Positions 33,432 through 42,953 are shown, counted from the first letter of the stretch. The stretch: DNA of 58,477 bases from Lentisphaerae bacterium GWF2_44_16 (GCA_001803225.1 MHBF01000204.1:1-58477); one strand, 5' to 3'. Made by a program: numbers and translations. The notes: generated from the letters alone by a model not told the origin.

Positions 33432-35648
33432 ATGTTCAAAAGACTAAAATCCGCAATTGGGATTCTCGCCGTCTTAACATGTCTAAACAGTTTCAGCGCC
33501 CAGCTTCCATACGGGCAGAACATCGCTGAACAGAAAAACACTGTGCAGAACGGCGACTGGGCCCCTGTCATACAAAAAGCCTTAAAAAATGCCAGTGAGG
33601 GACAGATAATATTTTTCCCTAAAGGCGAATACAAAACAAAAAGCCCTCTGATTATAGAAAAAAGCGTAACCCTTCTCTTTGAACGCGGCGCGAGACTCCG
33701 CGGAGAAGGCGAGGACGTCATAAGAATTGAAGCTGGAGGAAAAATCATAATTGAAGGCCTCGGAGGACAAGGCGAACTCATAAACGAATACCAAAAAGTA
33801 CCTGGATATAAACAGAACGGCGGAATAAACGGAAGATCGCCATCAGTCATAAATGTTGATTTTGTACGGAAAGACGCCTCCCCTTCCCTGCTCGTAAAAA
33901 ATATGTATATCAAAGGTTTCGCCGGCATTCAGGGTTATGAAGAAAAAGACAAGGGAAAGCTCGGCGATGTGGAAATTATTGACTGCCGTTTCGAGTGCAC
34001 CGAAAAAGATATGGCACACAAGCACTCTGAAGTGAGAAGCCTGAGAATAGAAGGCTGCCTCCTGACGGGAACCGCCCGTTACGGGATTTACTTCACAAGT
34101 CCCATGCCGGAAGGCGCGGTAGTCAAAAACAATACCATTAAAAATATAGGTGTGACGGCAATTCAGTTGAGCGGCGGCAAAGCATCTCAAATAGACGACG
34201 GCTGCGTCGAATACCTCAGTTCAGCTATAGTTCATGACAACCGCATACTCGGCGGAGGCCACAGAGCAAAATTTACGACCGCATACATACATGGGATACT
34301 CGTCTATGGTCACAATGTATCAATTCAGGGAAACATCGTCCGCGATTTCAATCGCGGAGAACCTGTTCCCGGCGCGCCATGCGGACAGTATCTGAAACTG
34401 GAAGACGGAACTTATTTCAGAGGCGCATGGAGACAGGACGGAGATAAAAAAGTGCGCGTTGCCGGGTCTGCTATTTACGCAAAAGCCAGACAAGGGATAA
34501 TCGCCAACAATATATGCTCCAACTCAGGCTGGCGTTCAGTGATAGAAGTCAAAACCGGCGGCAGGGAACCTTATGTAATGGTATGCAATAATGTCGTTGA
34601 CGGACGCAGTCTTTCAATAGAGGGAAGCTTCGGTTTCGAATGCAACAGCGGTAAATCCGTATGGTCCGGGAACCTTGTTTACGACATGCCCGCGGAAGCC
34701 TTTGTCGTAAGGGGGCAGGACAGATACAATACATTCACAAACAATGTCATATTCAACGCCAAAATAGGCTTTGCGCTCCCCTACACCGCCGACAGGGCGG
34801 AGAACGAACTCATAATGAACAATCGCTTTGTAAATGTCGCCCAGCCGGTGGCCCTTGAGGATGGAAAAATCCAGAAGAGCAGCAGCGTACATGCGCTTCC
34901 TCCGCTAATAGTGACAGACATAAATCTGCTGCCTCCTCCATCGGAGAATTTACGCGGACAGCTTGCCGTAATTCTTTCACCTGACGGCGATACCGTCCTG
35001 ATCTGCTCCAAACACGAAAAGGGTTACTGCTGGAAAGAGCTTAGCGGCAATTCTTCAAAAAACAGCATGATACTCAGAAAAGAATATCTGGAGACAGGTA
35101 AGAACCTGAACATAAACCCTGACCAGTCTTCCGACAAAGTAAGCGAAGAAGAAGCAAAAATGCTCTGTAATCCACAGAAAGAAGCTCAAAAATACTCAGT
35201 ATTTCCCTGCGGATGGCTTGTAACCATTACTGACACTGCGCGGACAACCACTCCTTCGGCAAATGTCAATGTAAAAGATTTTCTGAAATATGACGAAAAA
35301 CTTTATAAAACAGGGAAACGCTCATTGCGCATAGGAGAAGGAGACAGCCAGGTAAATTGCCAGCTCCTTCAGAGAATCAAGCTTCCCCCCGGAAAAACCT
35401 ACAGGGCAAAGGCAACGATGCGCGCTACAATACCGGATAAGATTTCCATGTACATAAAATACAACGATGAAATCTTGACGGCCAGAAATAAAAAGAGAAA
35501 TTCATGGGAGGATTTGTCTGTTGATTTTTCGCTTCCGGAAAACAGCAACGGAGAAGTTACTATAATAATACATGGCTCAAAATTCGGCGCAGACAGGCTC
35601 GCCTGGATTGACAATGTATCAGTTCATGAATTGAAGGAAAAAAACTGA
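33432..35648 (+). CDS. Secreted right-handed beta-helix protein with C-terminal carbohydrate-binding-like domain
   Basis: 738 aa. Signal peptide about 1-23 (cleavage near FSA/QLP). From about 35 to 500 it has the rung pattern of pectate-lyase-like beta-helices: IIFFPKGEYKTKSPLII, then repeated V-x-NN-x-I rungs (VVKNNTIKNIG, IIANNICSNSGWRSVIEVKTGG, FTNNVIFNAKIGFAL). The C-terminal 130 residues resemble a CBM4/9-like jelly roll (RSLRIGEGDSQVNC ... RLAWIDNVSV). It is probably a polysaccharide lyase or glycosidase exported to the periplasm or surface, but no catalytic residues can be assigned by eye. Last gene of the LacI-associated operon; a hairpin overlaps its stop codon. Confidence 0.85.
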   Translation: MFKRLKSAIGILAVLTCLNSFSAQLPYGQNIAEQKNTVQNGDWAPVIQKALKNASEGQIIFFPKGEYKTKSPLIIEKSVTLLFERGARLRGEGEDVIRIEAGGKIIIEGLGGQGELINEYQKVPGYKQNGGINGRSPSVINVDFVRKDASPSLLVKNMYIKGFAGIQGYEEKDKGKLGDVEIIDCRFECTEKDMAHKHSEVRSLRIEGCLLTGTARYGIYFTSPMPEGAVVKNNTIKNIGVTAIQLSGGKASQIDDGCVEYLSSAIVHDNRILGGGHRAKFTTAYIHGILVYGHNVSIQGNIVRDFNRGEPVPGAPCGQYLKLEDGTYFRGAWRQDGDKKVRVAGSAIYAKARQGIIANNICSNSGWRSVIEVKTGGREPYVMVCNNVVDGRSLSIEGSFGFECNSGKSVWSGNLVYDMPAEAFVVRGQDRYNTFTNNVIFNAKIGFALPYTADRAENELIMNNRFVNVAQPVALEDGKIQKSSSVHALPPLIVTDINLLPPPSENLRGQLAVILSPDGDTVLICSKHEKGYCWKELSGNSSKNSMILRKEYLETGKNLNINPDQSSDKVSEEEAKMLCNPQKEAQKYSVFPCGWLVTITDTARTTTPSANVNVKDFLKYDEKLYKTGKRSLRIGEGDSQVNCQLLQRIKLPPGKTYRAKATMRATIPDKISMYIKYNDEILTARNKKRNSWEDLSVDFSLPENSNGEVTIIIHGSKFGADRLAWIDNVSVHELKEKN

Positions 35649-35658
35649 TTTCAGTTTT
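35641..35658 (+). terminator. Hairpin overlapping the stop codon of the beta-helix gene
   Basis: AAAACTG (35641-35647), loop ATTT, CAGTTTT (35652-35658), followed by AATTTTC. The TGA stop is part of the stem. AU-rich, so of modest strength. Confidence 0.45.
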
Positions 35659-35784
35659 AATTTTCTTCCCGGCAAACCATATTCCCTGCACCAGAAAAAA
35701 TATCTAGGCATCAGTTCCTTCAGGCATGGAGTGAACAGCATTATTTTCAAAAGATTTTAAATTTATTAATTTTTGAATTTTATA

Positions 35785-35813
35785 TTGCCTATTTGCGCTT
35801 TTACTGATATTTT
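35785..35813 (+). promoter_or_regulatory. Candidate promoter of the CorA-like gene
   Basis: -35 TTGCCT (35785-35790), 17-nt spacer, -10 TATTTT (35808-35813). The first nine bases, TTGCCTATT, match the start of a motif shared by the promoters at 39.4 and 43.0 kb. Confidence 0.35.
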
Positions 35814-35880
35814 AAGGAGATTATATTTAAACAGTATTTTCTTTACTTTTTGGGATTTCTGAAATTCAGAGGATGTGCCT

Positions 35881-36804
35881 ATGTTAAAAAAATATCAGAT
35901 TCGGGACGACGCCCTTATTGAAAGCGACACCGCTGAAGCAAATATTCTCGCGTATGTAACACCTGATGAGGCAGATAAGAAGCACCTCATAAATGACTTG
36001 CAGATTGACGAGCATACTTTAGATTCCGCACTGGACCCCAACGAACTGAGCCGTATTGAATTCGACGCAAATCATATCGCCATAATCATAAAAAGGCCCA
36101 AGAGATACTGTTCCGCCGATAATTTCGTTCTCAAAATATCCTCAATAGGTTTATTTTTATTCCCCGATAAGTTGTTTATAGTAACCAAGGACGAAAACAA
36201 TATCCTTGAAGAGCGCCCCCTCCACAAGGTGTCTTCAATAAAAGACCTGCTTCTTAAAGTCGTACACCGCTGCGTCAAGCATTTTGAAGAGCACCTGCGT
36301 GTGATAAACATGATTTCAGATGAACTCGAACAGAAGATAAACAAATCAATGGAGAACAGGCATCTCTATCATCTGTTCAGTCTGGAAAAGAGCCTGGTTT
36401 ACTATCTCTATGCGATACATTCGAACAATAAAGTCATAGATAAGCTTATAGCTAACGCCGCAAAATGCGGAATGGGGCCTGATGAAATCGAAAGGCTCGA
36501 TGACATACACATCGAAAACAATCAGTGCTACGAACAGGCAAATACATATTCGCAAGTGCTTTCAGGCCTCATGGACGCCAGAGTGTCCATAGTCAACAAC
36601 AATCTGAATATAAGCATGAAAAAGCTTACCTACGTCATGCTGGCTATGATGGCGCCGACCCTGGTAATAAGCGTTTTTTCCATGAACGTCAAGCTTCCCC
36701 TTGATCAGGACCATTCCGCGTTTTCTTTCTGGGTGATAATGATTCTCTCTCTTCTTACTGTAATCGTCGTTTATTTCTACGCCAAACGAGAGAGAAAAAA
36801 CTGA
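35881..36804 (+). CDS. corA: CorA-family divalent metal ion transporter
   Basis: 307 aa from the ATG at 35881 (AGAGG 8 nt upstream). A large soluble funnel domain (about 1-240) is followed by two membrane helices near 245-265 and 275-297, and a positively charged tail (KRERKN), the CorA topology. The conserved GMN selectivity motif after the first helix reads S267-M-N here, in VFSMNVKLPL. Variation at the Gly is known in CorA relatives of mixed specificity, so magnesium is likely but not certain. It is monocistronic; about 230 nt upstream hold only promoter-like sequence. Confidence 0.85.
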   Translation: MLKKYQIRDDALIESDTAEANILAYVTPDEADKKHLINDLQIDEHTLDSALDPNELSRIEFDANHIAIIIKRPKRYCSADNFVLKISSIGLFLFPDKLFIVTKDENNILEERPLHKVSSIKDLLLKVVHRCVKHFEEHLRVINMISDELEQKINKSMENRHLYHLFSLEKSLVYYLYAIHSNNKVIDKLIANAAKCGMGPDEIERLDDIHIENNQCYEQANTYSQVLSGLMDARVSIVNNNLNISMKKLTYVMLAMMAPTLVISVFSMNVKLPLDQDHSAFSFWVIMILSLLTVIVVYFYAKRERKN

Positions 36805-36812
36805 ACAGTCCG

Positions 36813-36855
36813 GTTTTCCCAATTCAAAATATTTTTGGAACACTTGCGGGAAAAC
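36813..36855. terminator. Inverted repeat between convergent corA and MFS genes
   Basis: GTTTTCCC (36813-36820) and GGGAAAAC (36848-36855) form an 8-bp stem with a 27-nt loop, ending just before the stop codon of the MFS gene. A bidirectional terminator is possible; the loop is long. Confidence 0.35.
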
Positions 36856-36857
36856 TT

Positions 36858-38315
36858 TCAGATACTATTGCTACGGAAAACGTCTTTCTGCCTAATGTCA
36901 GACAGGACAACTTCAAGTTCGTCCAGAGACTTCCCTTTGGTTTCAACACGGAAAAACCATGTTATGATAAATCCGGCAAACGCTGTCACGGCAAGCAAAA
37001 GAAGTACTTTTGAAATACCCCATTCCGCGCTGAGCACAGGCAGTAAAAAAACACCGGCCGCGGCGCCTGTCTTAGCCAACGCCGCGGCAAAACCGTGCCC
37101 GGACGCGCGGACGGCTGTGGGAAAAAGTTCGACAGGAAGAATGAAAGTCGTGGCGTTAGGCCCCATGTTCATAAGAAGATTGAAAACAATAAACCCCGTA
37201 AAAATCAAAGGCAGATGAGCTGACCCTCCTCCGGGCAGAAGAGACGCCGAAGCAAGGACGCAGAGCCCTGCGGACATTCCCATAAAACCCAGAAGCTGAA
37301 GCTTAATCCGGCCCAATATTTCCACCAGCAGCAAATTGAGAATAAAACCCGCTATCAAAAAGACATTGACAAAGGCCGCGCCTGTTATTTCGGAAAAAGC
37401 CCTATCCTTGACGCTGCTCCCGAAGTGAAGCATACTCCCGAGAATTATAGGAGTGAAAACACCTACCCCGTAAGTGGCTATGTCCATCAAAAACCAGGGG
37501 ACGGAACAGAGAACAGTCCTCCTGATATATTTCCTCGAAAACAACGCGCTGTAGCCGAGCTCCTTTTTATGTATTTCTTTTATAAGCTTCAGTTCGGTAG
37601 AGACGATTTTCTCTATTTCCGCTTTTCTGGCGGGAAGATATCTGTGGAGTATATGAGCGGCTTTTTTGGAACGCCCCTTCGACAAAAGCCACCTGGGGCT
37701 TTCGGGTATGTTCAAACGGAAAATAAGAACCAGTCCGGCGGGCAGCACCGATATCATGAGCATCAGCCGCCACGCAAACCCGGAAGCGGGAAAAAGAAAA
37801 ATGACAGCAACCCCCGCAAGCGCCGCCATAAACATGCCAAGCGCCTGAAAACTGAAACCCGCCACTATCATCCGTCCCCTCACACGGGAAGGCATAAACT
37901 CCGAAATATACGAAGCGCTGAGAGGATAGTCCGCTCCTATCCCTATCCCAAGTATGAATCTGAAAACAATAAGAGACTCGATACTCCACGCGCACCCCGT
38001 AAGCAGCGCGGCCACAATGCAGAAAGCCATATCGCCGAGATAAAAAGTTTTCCTGCCAAAACGGTCAGTCATATAACCGGTTATGACAGAACCAAGCACC
38101 GCTCCAAGAATACAGGAAACACCGAGTGCCCCGATATGCCAGGGCGTGGGCTCGTATTCAAGCTTTATCAGAGGCAAGGCTATCCCTATGATGAAAAGAT
38201 CAAAACCGTCAAGAAATATCCCCATCGCCGACAGAAACCATACCTTCCAGTGGGACGGAGTCATCACCGCGTCATCCATCAGCCGGTTCAATTCTATTTC
38301 ATGTGAATTCTTCAT
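36858..38315 (-). CDS. Major facilitator superfamily transporter (sugar/aromatic-acid porter type)
   Basis: 485 aa with about twelve membrane helices. The MFS loop 2-3 signature GYMTDRFGRKTFY and the loop after helix 6 (PESPRWLLSKGR, as in sugar porters) are present; GADYPLSASYISEFMPSRVRGRM and VELFPTAVRASGHGF are also typical of the sugar porter/AAHS branch. A proton-coupled importer of a sugar, sugar acid or aromatic acid is likely. Its ATG overlaps the stop of the Cache-protein gene by 4 nt (ATGA), so the transporter and the sensor-like protein are translated together. Confidence 0.9.
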   Translation of the reverse strand: MKNSHEIELNRLMDDAVMTPSHWKVWFLSAMGIFLDGFDLFIIGIALPLIKLEYEPTPWHIGALGVSCILGAVLGSVITGYMTDRFGRKTFYLGDMAFCIVAALLTGCAWSIESLIVFRFILGIGIGADYPLSASYISEFMPSRVRGRMIVAGFSFQALGMFMAALAGVAVIFLFPASGFAWRLMLMISVLPAGLVLIFRLNIPESPRWLLSKGRSKKAAHILHRYLPARKAEIEKIVSTELKLIKEIHKKELGYSALFSRKYIRRTVLCSVPWFLMDIATYGVGVFTPIILGSMLHFGSSVKDRAFSEITGAAFVNVFLIAGFILNLLLVEILGRIKLQLLGFMGMSAGLCVLASASLLPGGGSAHLPLIFTGFIVFNLLMNMGPNATTFILPVELFPTAVRASGHGFAAALAKTGAAAGVFLLPVLSAEWGISKVLLLLAVTAFAGFIITWFFRVETKGKSLDELEVVLSDIRQKDVFRSNSI

Positions 38316-39259
38316 GGATTCGGCTTCTGTTGCTTTTCAAGATATACGCCGGAACCCACGATATACGTTTTGCCTTTATGCGCCGCTCTTTTAACGAAGT
38401 ACAGTTTAGGGGCTTCCCTTTCACTGCCGTACTTTTTTTCACCGGGCTTTATGAAATGTCCGGCAAGCCAGCCCTGCCCGTCCTTCGACATCGCAAGTTT
38501 TATCAGCTCCCTGTTTTCAAGGGTTGGCGCTTTCTCTTTTTGAAGCTCAAAAATGTTTTTCCCTTCCCATTCAGGGATTAACGGTTCGACATAGAGAATG
38601 CCTTTTTCATCCATTACAAATATGTAAGTATCATCAAAACGGAAGAGGGAATGTTCCCTGCGGAATTCGGGAAACGCCTCGGCCCCTTTCTCCTCTATCA
38701 GTTTGCAAGCTTCATCAACAACACCCTTGACGATAGACTTCCTGAATTCCACATTTGACTTGGAAATCAGTATTATATAAGTTTTCCCTTCAGGCGTCTT
38801 TACTGCCCTGGCGTATTTGATAAGATTCTTGTCGTATTCGGGGTTCAGGACAGCTCTTATGGTATCCATTATGCCGCCGTCATTTTCTCTCTTTGCCTTC
38901 ATCAGGGCCCGGTGCGAGAGAAGTTTGCCGTTTACACTGTCCATTCGGAGCGACGCATCGCCAGTGTTCCCGTTATCGGGATAAACGATGAAACTCCCTT
39001 TTTCGGGATCAATCACAAATATATCATACAGCCCGTCATTCCACTTGGAACCACGCTTTTTGAATTCGTCCAGAGCGGACACTCCTTTTCCGGCAAGCAT
39101 CTGCTCAGCTTCATTGAGCATGTTCATGATTTCAGAAGCGGAAAAACTCTCCGCCCGATAGTCATTAAGCACCCCGTTAACCTGCGCTGACGCGGCAGGA
39201 AAAAATATCACTGCCGAAAAGAAAATTAACGAGACCCCCATCAGCATCTTTTCTTTCAT
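38312..39259 (-). CDS. Exported Cache-domain protein without output domain
   Basis: 315 aa with a signal peptide (cleavage near ASA/QVN, residues about 1-25) and no further membrane helix. Two Cache-type modules follow: residues about 30-165 (YDIFVIDPEKGSFIVYPDN ... KTYIILISKSNV) and about 170-310 (DTYIFVMDEKGILYVEPLIPEWEGKN ... KTYIVGSGVYLE). Cache domains bind small ligands in the periplasm and are normally part of a chemoreceptor or kinase; here the domain pair stands alone. Being translationally coupled to an MFS transporter, it may act as a ligand-binding partner for it (inference). It has its own promoter at 39297-39326. Confidence 0.82.
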   Translation of the reverse strand: MKEKMLMGVSLIFFSAVIFFPAASAQVNGVLNDYRAESFSASEIMNMLNEAEQMLAGKGVSALDEFKKRGSKWNDGLYDIFVIDPEKGSFIVYPDNGNTGDASLRMDSVNGKLLSHRALMKAKRENDGGIMDTIRAVLNPEYDKNLIKYARAVKTPEGKTYIILISKSNVEFRKSIVKGVVDEACKLIEEKGAEAFPEFRREHSLFRFDDTYIFVMDEKGILYVEPLIPEWEGKNIFELQKEKAPTLENRELIKLAMSKDGQGWLAGHFIKPGEKKYGSEREAPKLYFVKRAAHKGKTYIVGSGVYLEKQQKPNP

Positions 39260-39296
39260 TTTTCACCCCCATGTCCTAATCCCATGAATGTCCCAT

Positions 39297-39326
39297 ATTA
39301 TAGCCCCTGAAAAAGAAAAATCTCAA
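39297..39326 (-). promoter_or_regulatory. Promoter of the Cache-MFS operon
   Basis: Minus strand: -35 TTGAGA (39321-39326), 18-nt spacer, -10 TATAAT (39297-39302), about 37 nt before the start codon. Confidence 0.55.
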
Positions 39327-39401
39327 AACCCTTTTCTTTTTTAACGGAAATTGAATATTGATTAAGGACAGGTCAGCTGCAATGATTTTTTCATTTGCCT
39401 A

Positions 39402-39430
39402 TTGACAATCCATCGATTATAAGCTATAAC
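39402..39430 (+). promoter_or_regulatory. Near-consensus promoter of the multidomain glycosidase-like gene
   Basis: Consensus -35 TTGACA (39402-39407), 17-nt spacer, -10 TATAAC (39425-39430). It belongs to the shared motif TTGCCTATTGACA (39395-39407). Predicted transcript start near 39437, only about 5 nt before the first ATG. Confidence 0.65.
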
Positions 39431-39441
39431 TTTAATATAAT

Positions 39442-42400
39442 ATGATGCGTTACAGCAAATTAATGAAAAAAACAGTTTTACCCACAGCTCCTCTCGCCCG
39501 GCTGATTTTCTCAGCCCTGCTTTTCTTCTGCACCTGCACGGGGCTTTATTCAGAAAACACCATAGCCAACGGGGATTTCGAACAGCAGTCGAAAAAACCA
39601 TGGACAGTGCAGTTTGCCGGAGACAATCAGAAAAACTCCGAACTGGAAGCGGAACTCGATAATACAACATTCCATTCCGGCAAGTCATCAATACGGCTGA
39701 AAGGTAAATCCGCCTACCTTTCTTCCGGTTCAATCAGAGTCCTGAAAAATACGAAATACAGACTCAGCGGCTGGATAAAGACATTCAAAGTGCCCAGAGC
39801 GGAAATACGTCTCACGGGAAAGGATAAGAACAACAAACCCTCCGGAGTGGAAGTTTCGATCGGCGTATCCGACACCAGAAATTGGACATATAATGAAACG
39901 GTTTTTGACAGCGGTGAATCCGAAACCGCAACAATCCAGCTGCTCCTGCCATCCCTGGAAAGCGGTACCGCATGGTTTGACGATATAATTCTTGAAGAAG
40001 GAGCAAAATCCCAAAACGCGAACCTCCTGTGGAACAGTTCTTTTACAGCCTGCACAAACAGCGGCATACCTGACTACTGGTCCGTAAACGCCGAGGCCTT
40101 GCTTGAAACGGAAGACTGGAGCAGCGGACGATATTATGGAACAGACCCGTCCCAAACGCCCCCCGTCAAAGATGTGAAAGTTCTTCGCGTATGCAAGCCG
40201 GCCACTTCCCCCCCTATCACCCTCAGCAGCAATAATTACATAAAACTCCTCCCGCAGGGAAAATACACCCTCTCCGCATACATGAAAGCTGATAAAAACG
40301 GCCTGATTGTATATGGCGGCGGCAAGGATGGAAAAGAGAAAAAGCTCAAAATCTCGACCGAATGGAAAAGATATTCTTTTACTACAGAAATAAAGGGTTC
40401 CGACTTTTTTTCACTGACGCTTGAAAACCCTGGCACTCTCTGGATTTCGGCGCCGCAGTTCGAGGAAGGCACAGAGACAACACCTTTTTCAATTTCAGCG
40501 CACGACAAGATCAAAATTCCCGAACAATCCGAAGCCCAGTATAATGAAACGCCGTCTTTCCAATGCGCCGTTACTGAAACGCCTCCCCTGATCGATGCCT
40601 CGCTCAATGATCAATGCTGGAAAAACGCGTCCACCATTTCCGTATTCAGAGACAATGAAAGCGGAAAACAAGTTGAAACCGGACTGCAAGTCTCAGCTCT
40701 GAGAGATAACGACAATCTCTATGTCGCATATAAAATACCTCTGCGGAAATCAGAAAAACTTAAAACTGAACAGAGTTCCATGAGTGAAAACGATATCTTC
40801 AAGGAAAATTCCGATATCGCCGAACTCTTCATTTCCCCCCTCCCGTCATCCAATATATACTACCACTTCGCCGTCAATACCTCAGGCAAAATATATGACG
40901 CGGCAGGAAAAAACAACGAATGGCAAAGCGGTTGGAACGTGAAGACAGCCAGGGAAAACGACTTTTTTATCGTAGAAGCAAGCATCCCCCTGAACTGCCT
41001 TTCGCTCCGCAGGGAACAGCCCTTCTGCGGCGTCAACTTCTGCCTGACACATTACGAACAGGGCAAAGTCGAATATCTTTCCTGGACAGGCAAATCATCC
41101 TACCACCAGCCTGAAAATTTTGCGAAGCTGACCGGTCTTTCAACAGAGAAACTCAAACACCTCTTCTGGAACATTGACAATATGCAGTTGAAAAAAGACG
41201 TTGGAAATTCATACACGCTATCCGCATGGCTGAGCTCTGAATCATCTTCCTCGGGCGATTTCAAATGCATCCTCGACTGCCCCGGGCTTCTTCCGCCTTT
41301 TAGCGCCGAAAAGGATTTCAACATCGAAAACGGGACCGCGCAAATCACTTTTGAAAAATTGCCGGAAAACCTCATTGCTTCAGGAAAAATTCTCCGCATG
41401 AGATTGTTTGACCGGGACGGTAAAAAAACGCTCGCGTCTTTCTGGCAGACCCCCTCGGCCATTTCCTCGCCTAAGCTTTCAGTTGGAGGGGACAATATCC
41501 TCTCCGCTCTCCTTGAATTCGCGCACTATACAGACAGCCCCGACGCCCTGCTCAGAGTGAACTGGAAAATAAAGAAACCCGTTGATATCGTCATAAAAGA
41601 AACGGAATGCGGAAAACCTGACGGAAACGGAAAAATAATAAAAACCGCCAATATCAAAACGCCCGGTTTCTCTTATATCACAATCCCGATAAAGGAACTG
41701 CCCCGCGCTCCTTATAAAATCTCCGTGGACGCTCTTCAGGATAAGAAGGAAATAGCCGCGGCGTCTGATACTCTCATGAAAATCCTCCCCGGTCCCGTCG
41801 ATATCAATGTAAACAGATTCAAGCGCTGTCTATTCATTGATAATATGCTTTCCGTTAATAATTATTACACCCTGCCGCCTCTGGAGAAAAACGCAAAGCC
41901 CGGCATTTTTCTCGGACAATTGAAGGAGCAGGGCTTTAAAACAGTTCTTCAGTCCATCCCGTGGGATATTGAACCGGGAGATAAAAGTCTCAAGGATTTA
42001 ACGGAATCATGCGCGGAAAATCAAATCAGGGTCATCCTTAAAATAGATTCCGCCTTTAAGAAAAAAACGGCATTCACGGTTTACAAAGAACAAACACTGA
42101 AACTGATTAATAAACTGAAAGACAATCCCTCCATAATCGCATGGTATATTCTTGATGATTTATCCGCACGGAACTGGGAAAAAAACAACGGTTTCAAAGA
42201 GACTGAACTGACAAACCTGATTGACGCGGTAAAGGACACCGATCCACTGAGGCCGCTTATAATAGGGTGGGATAAAAACGAATTTCTGAATTCGGAAGAC
42301 GCCCTGCCCTACGGTTTTTCCAATAAAATAGACATCTGCGGAATAACGTTTTTCCCGTTTCCGGCCACTCCACTCCCCGAGCTTATGAAGGACTTCTGCA

Positions 42401-42933
42401 AAGCGGCCCAGAAAGCAAACGAAGCCGCGGCCATCTGCGGCAGGCCCGTTATTTTCACTCTCCGGACTTTCGGAAACAACAGCGCGGCGCATGAACCAAG
42501 TCCCGAAGCGCTGCGTTTCATGTCTTATATAAACATCATCTGCGGTACGCGCCTGAACGTATTTGACGGAAACGGCGGAAAGCCAATGTACAGCGGACTA
42601 TGGGATATGGAAAAAAATTTAAATTCAGAGTTCAAATACCTTGCGGAAAACGTCTTCTCCGGAGACGCAAAGCGCATAACTTCCGCTGAAACGACCAATC
42701 ATATTTATTATGCCATTTGGCAAAACCGTGATAAGTTTTACATTATCGCGGCAAACAGAAACGAGAAAGCCACAGAATTTTCCATGAACCTGAACGCCAT
42801 CTGTCCAAGTCCCTTTTCCTCCTTCGCTTCGCCCTTTGAACAATCCAACGGCGAAATAAAAAACGGCATCCTCACAGAAAAACTCCAGCCCCTCCAGGCA
42901 AAACTCTATCTCCTGAACACCAGCCCCCGCTGA
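39442..42933 (+). CDS. Secreted multidomain glycosidase-like protein (two CBM4/9-like domains, CBM9, TIM-barrel)
   Basis: 1163 aa counting from the first ATG (39442); ATGs at 39445 and 39463 are alternatives, and none has a ribosome-binding site. Signal peptide to about residue 36. Two jelly-roll domains (about 38-185, FDDIILEEG; about 190-345) resemble CBM4/9; 370-570 is a CBM9-like domain (PLIDASLNDQCWKNA, NDNLYVAYKIP, FCGVNFCLTHYE). A sandwich domain leads to a TIM-barrel-like region (about 780-1040) and a short C-terminal sandwich. In the barrel, the position of the usual acid/base Glu (Y-x-x-D-E-P type) reads D905-D906 in AWYILDDLSARNW, so the enzyme may be unusual or inactive. Probably acts on a polysaccharide outside the cytoplasm. 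Confidence 0.8.
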   Translation: MMRYSKLMKKTVLPTAPLARLIFSALLFFCTCTGLYSENTIANGDFEQQSKKPWTVQFAGDNQKNSELEAELDNTTFHSGKSSIRLKGKSAYLSSGSIRVLKNTKYRLSGWIKTFKVPRAEIRLTGKDKNNKPSGVEVSIGVSDTRNWTYNETVFDSGESETATIQLLLPSLESGTAWFDDIILEEGAKSQNANLLWNSSFTACTNSGIPDYWSVNAEALLETEDWSSGRYYGTDPSQTPPVKDVKVLRVCKPATSPPITLSSNNYIKLLPQGKYTLSAYMKADKNGLIVYGGGKDGKEKKLKISTEWKRYSFTTEIKGSDFFSLTLENPGTLWISAPQFEEGTETTPFSISAHDKIKIPEQSEAQYNETPSFQCAVTETPPLIDASLNDQCWKNASTISVFRDNESGKQVETGLQVSALRDNDNLYVAYKIPLRKSEKLKTEQSSMSENDIFKENSDIAELFISPLPSSNIYYHFAVNTSGKIYDAAGKNNEWQSGWNVKTARENDFFIVEASIPLNCLSLRREQPFCGVNFCLTHYEQGKVEYLSWTGKSSYHQPENFAKLTGLSTEKLKHLFWNIDNMQLKKDVGNSYTLSAWLSSESSSSGDFKCILDCPGLLPPFSAEKDFNIENGTAQITFEKLPENLIASGKILRMRLFDRDGKKTLASFWQTPSAISSPKLSVGGDNILSALLEFAHYTDSPDALLRVNWKIKKPVDIVIKETECGKPDGNGKIIKTANIKTPGFSYITIPIKELPRAPYKISVDALQDKKEIAAASDTLMKILPGPVDINVNRFKRCLFIDNMLSVNNYYTLPPLEKNAKPGIFLGQLKEQGFKTVLQSIPWDIEPGDKSLKDLTESCAENQIRVILKIDSAFKKKTAFTVYKEQTLKLINKLKDNPSIIAWYILDDLSARNWEKNNGFKETELTNLIDAVKDTDPLRPLIIGWDKNEFLNSEDALPYGFSNKIDICGITFFPFPATPLPELMKDFCKAAQKANEAAAICGRPVIFTLRTFGNNSAAHEPSPEALRFMSYINIICGTRLNVFDGNGGKPMYSGLWDMEKNLNSEFKYLAENVFSGDAKRITSAETTNHIYYAIWQNRDKFYIIAANRNEKATEFSMNLNAICPSPFSSFASPFEQSNGEIKNGILTEKLQPLQAKLYLLNTSPR

Positions 42934-42953
42934 CAAAGGATATAAGAAGGGCA

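Noticed and set aside
35814..35880. AAGGAG followed by an open stretch upstream of corA, possible leader peptide
   Set aside because: No ATG, GTG or TTG at a suitable distance; no magnesium-leader structure recognised.
37425..38306. Plus-strand open frame of 293 codons
   Set aside because: Antisense to the MFS transporter; composition dominated by Arg/His/Pro, as expected of a shadow frame.
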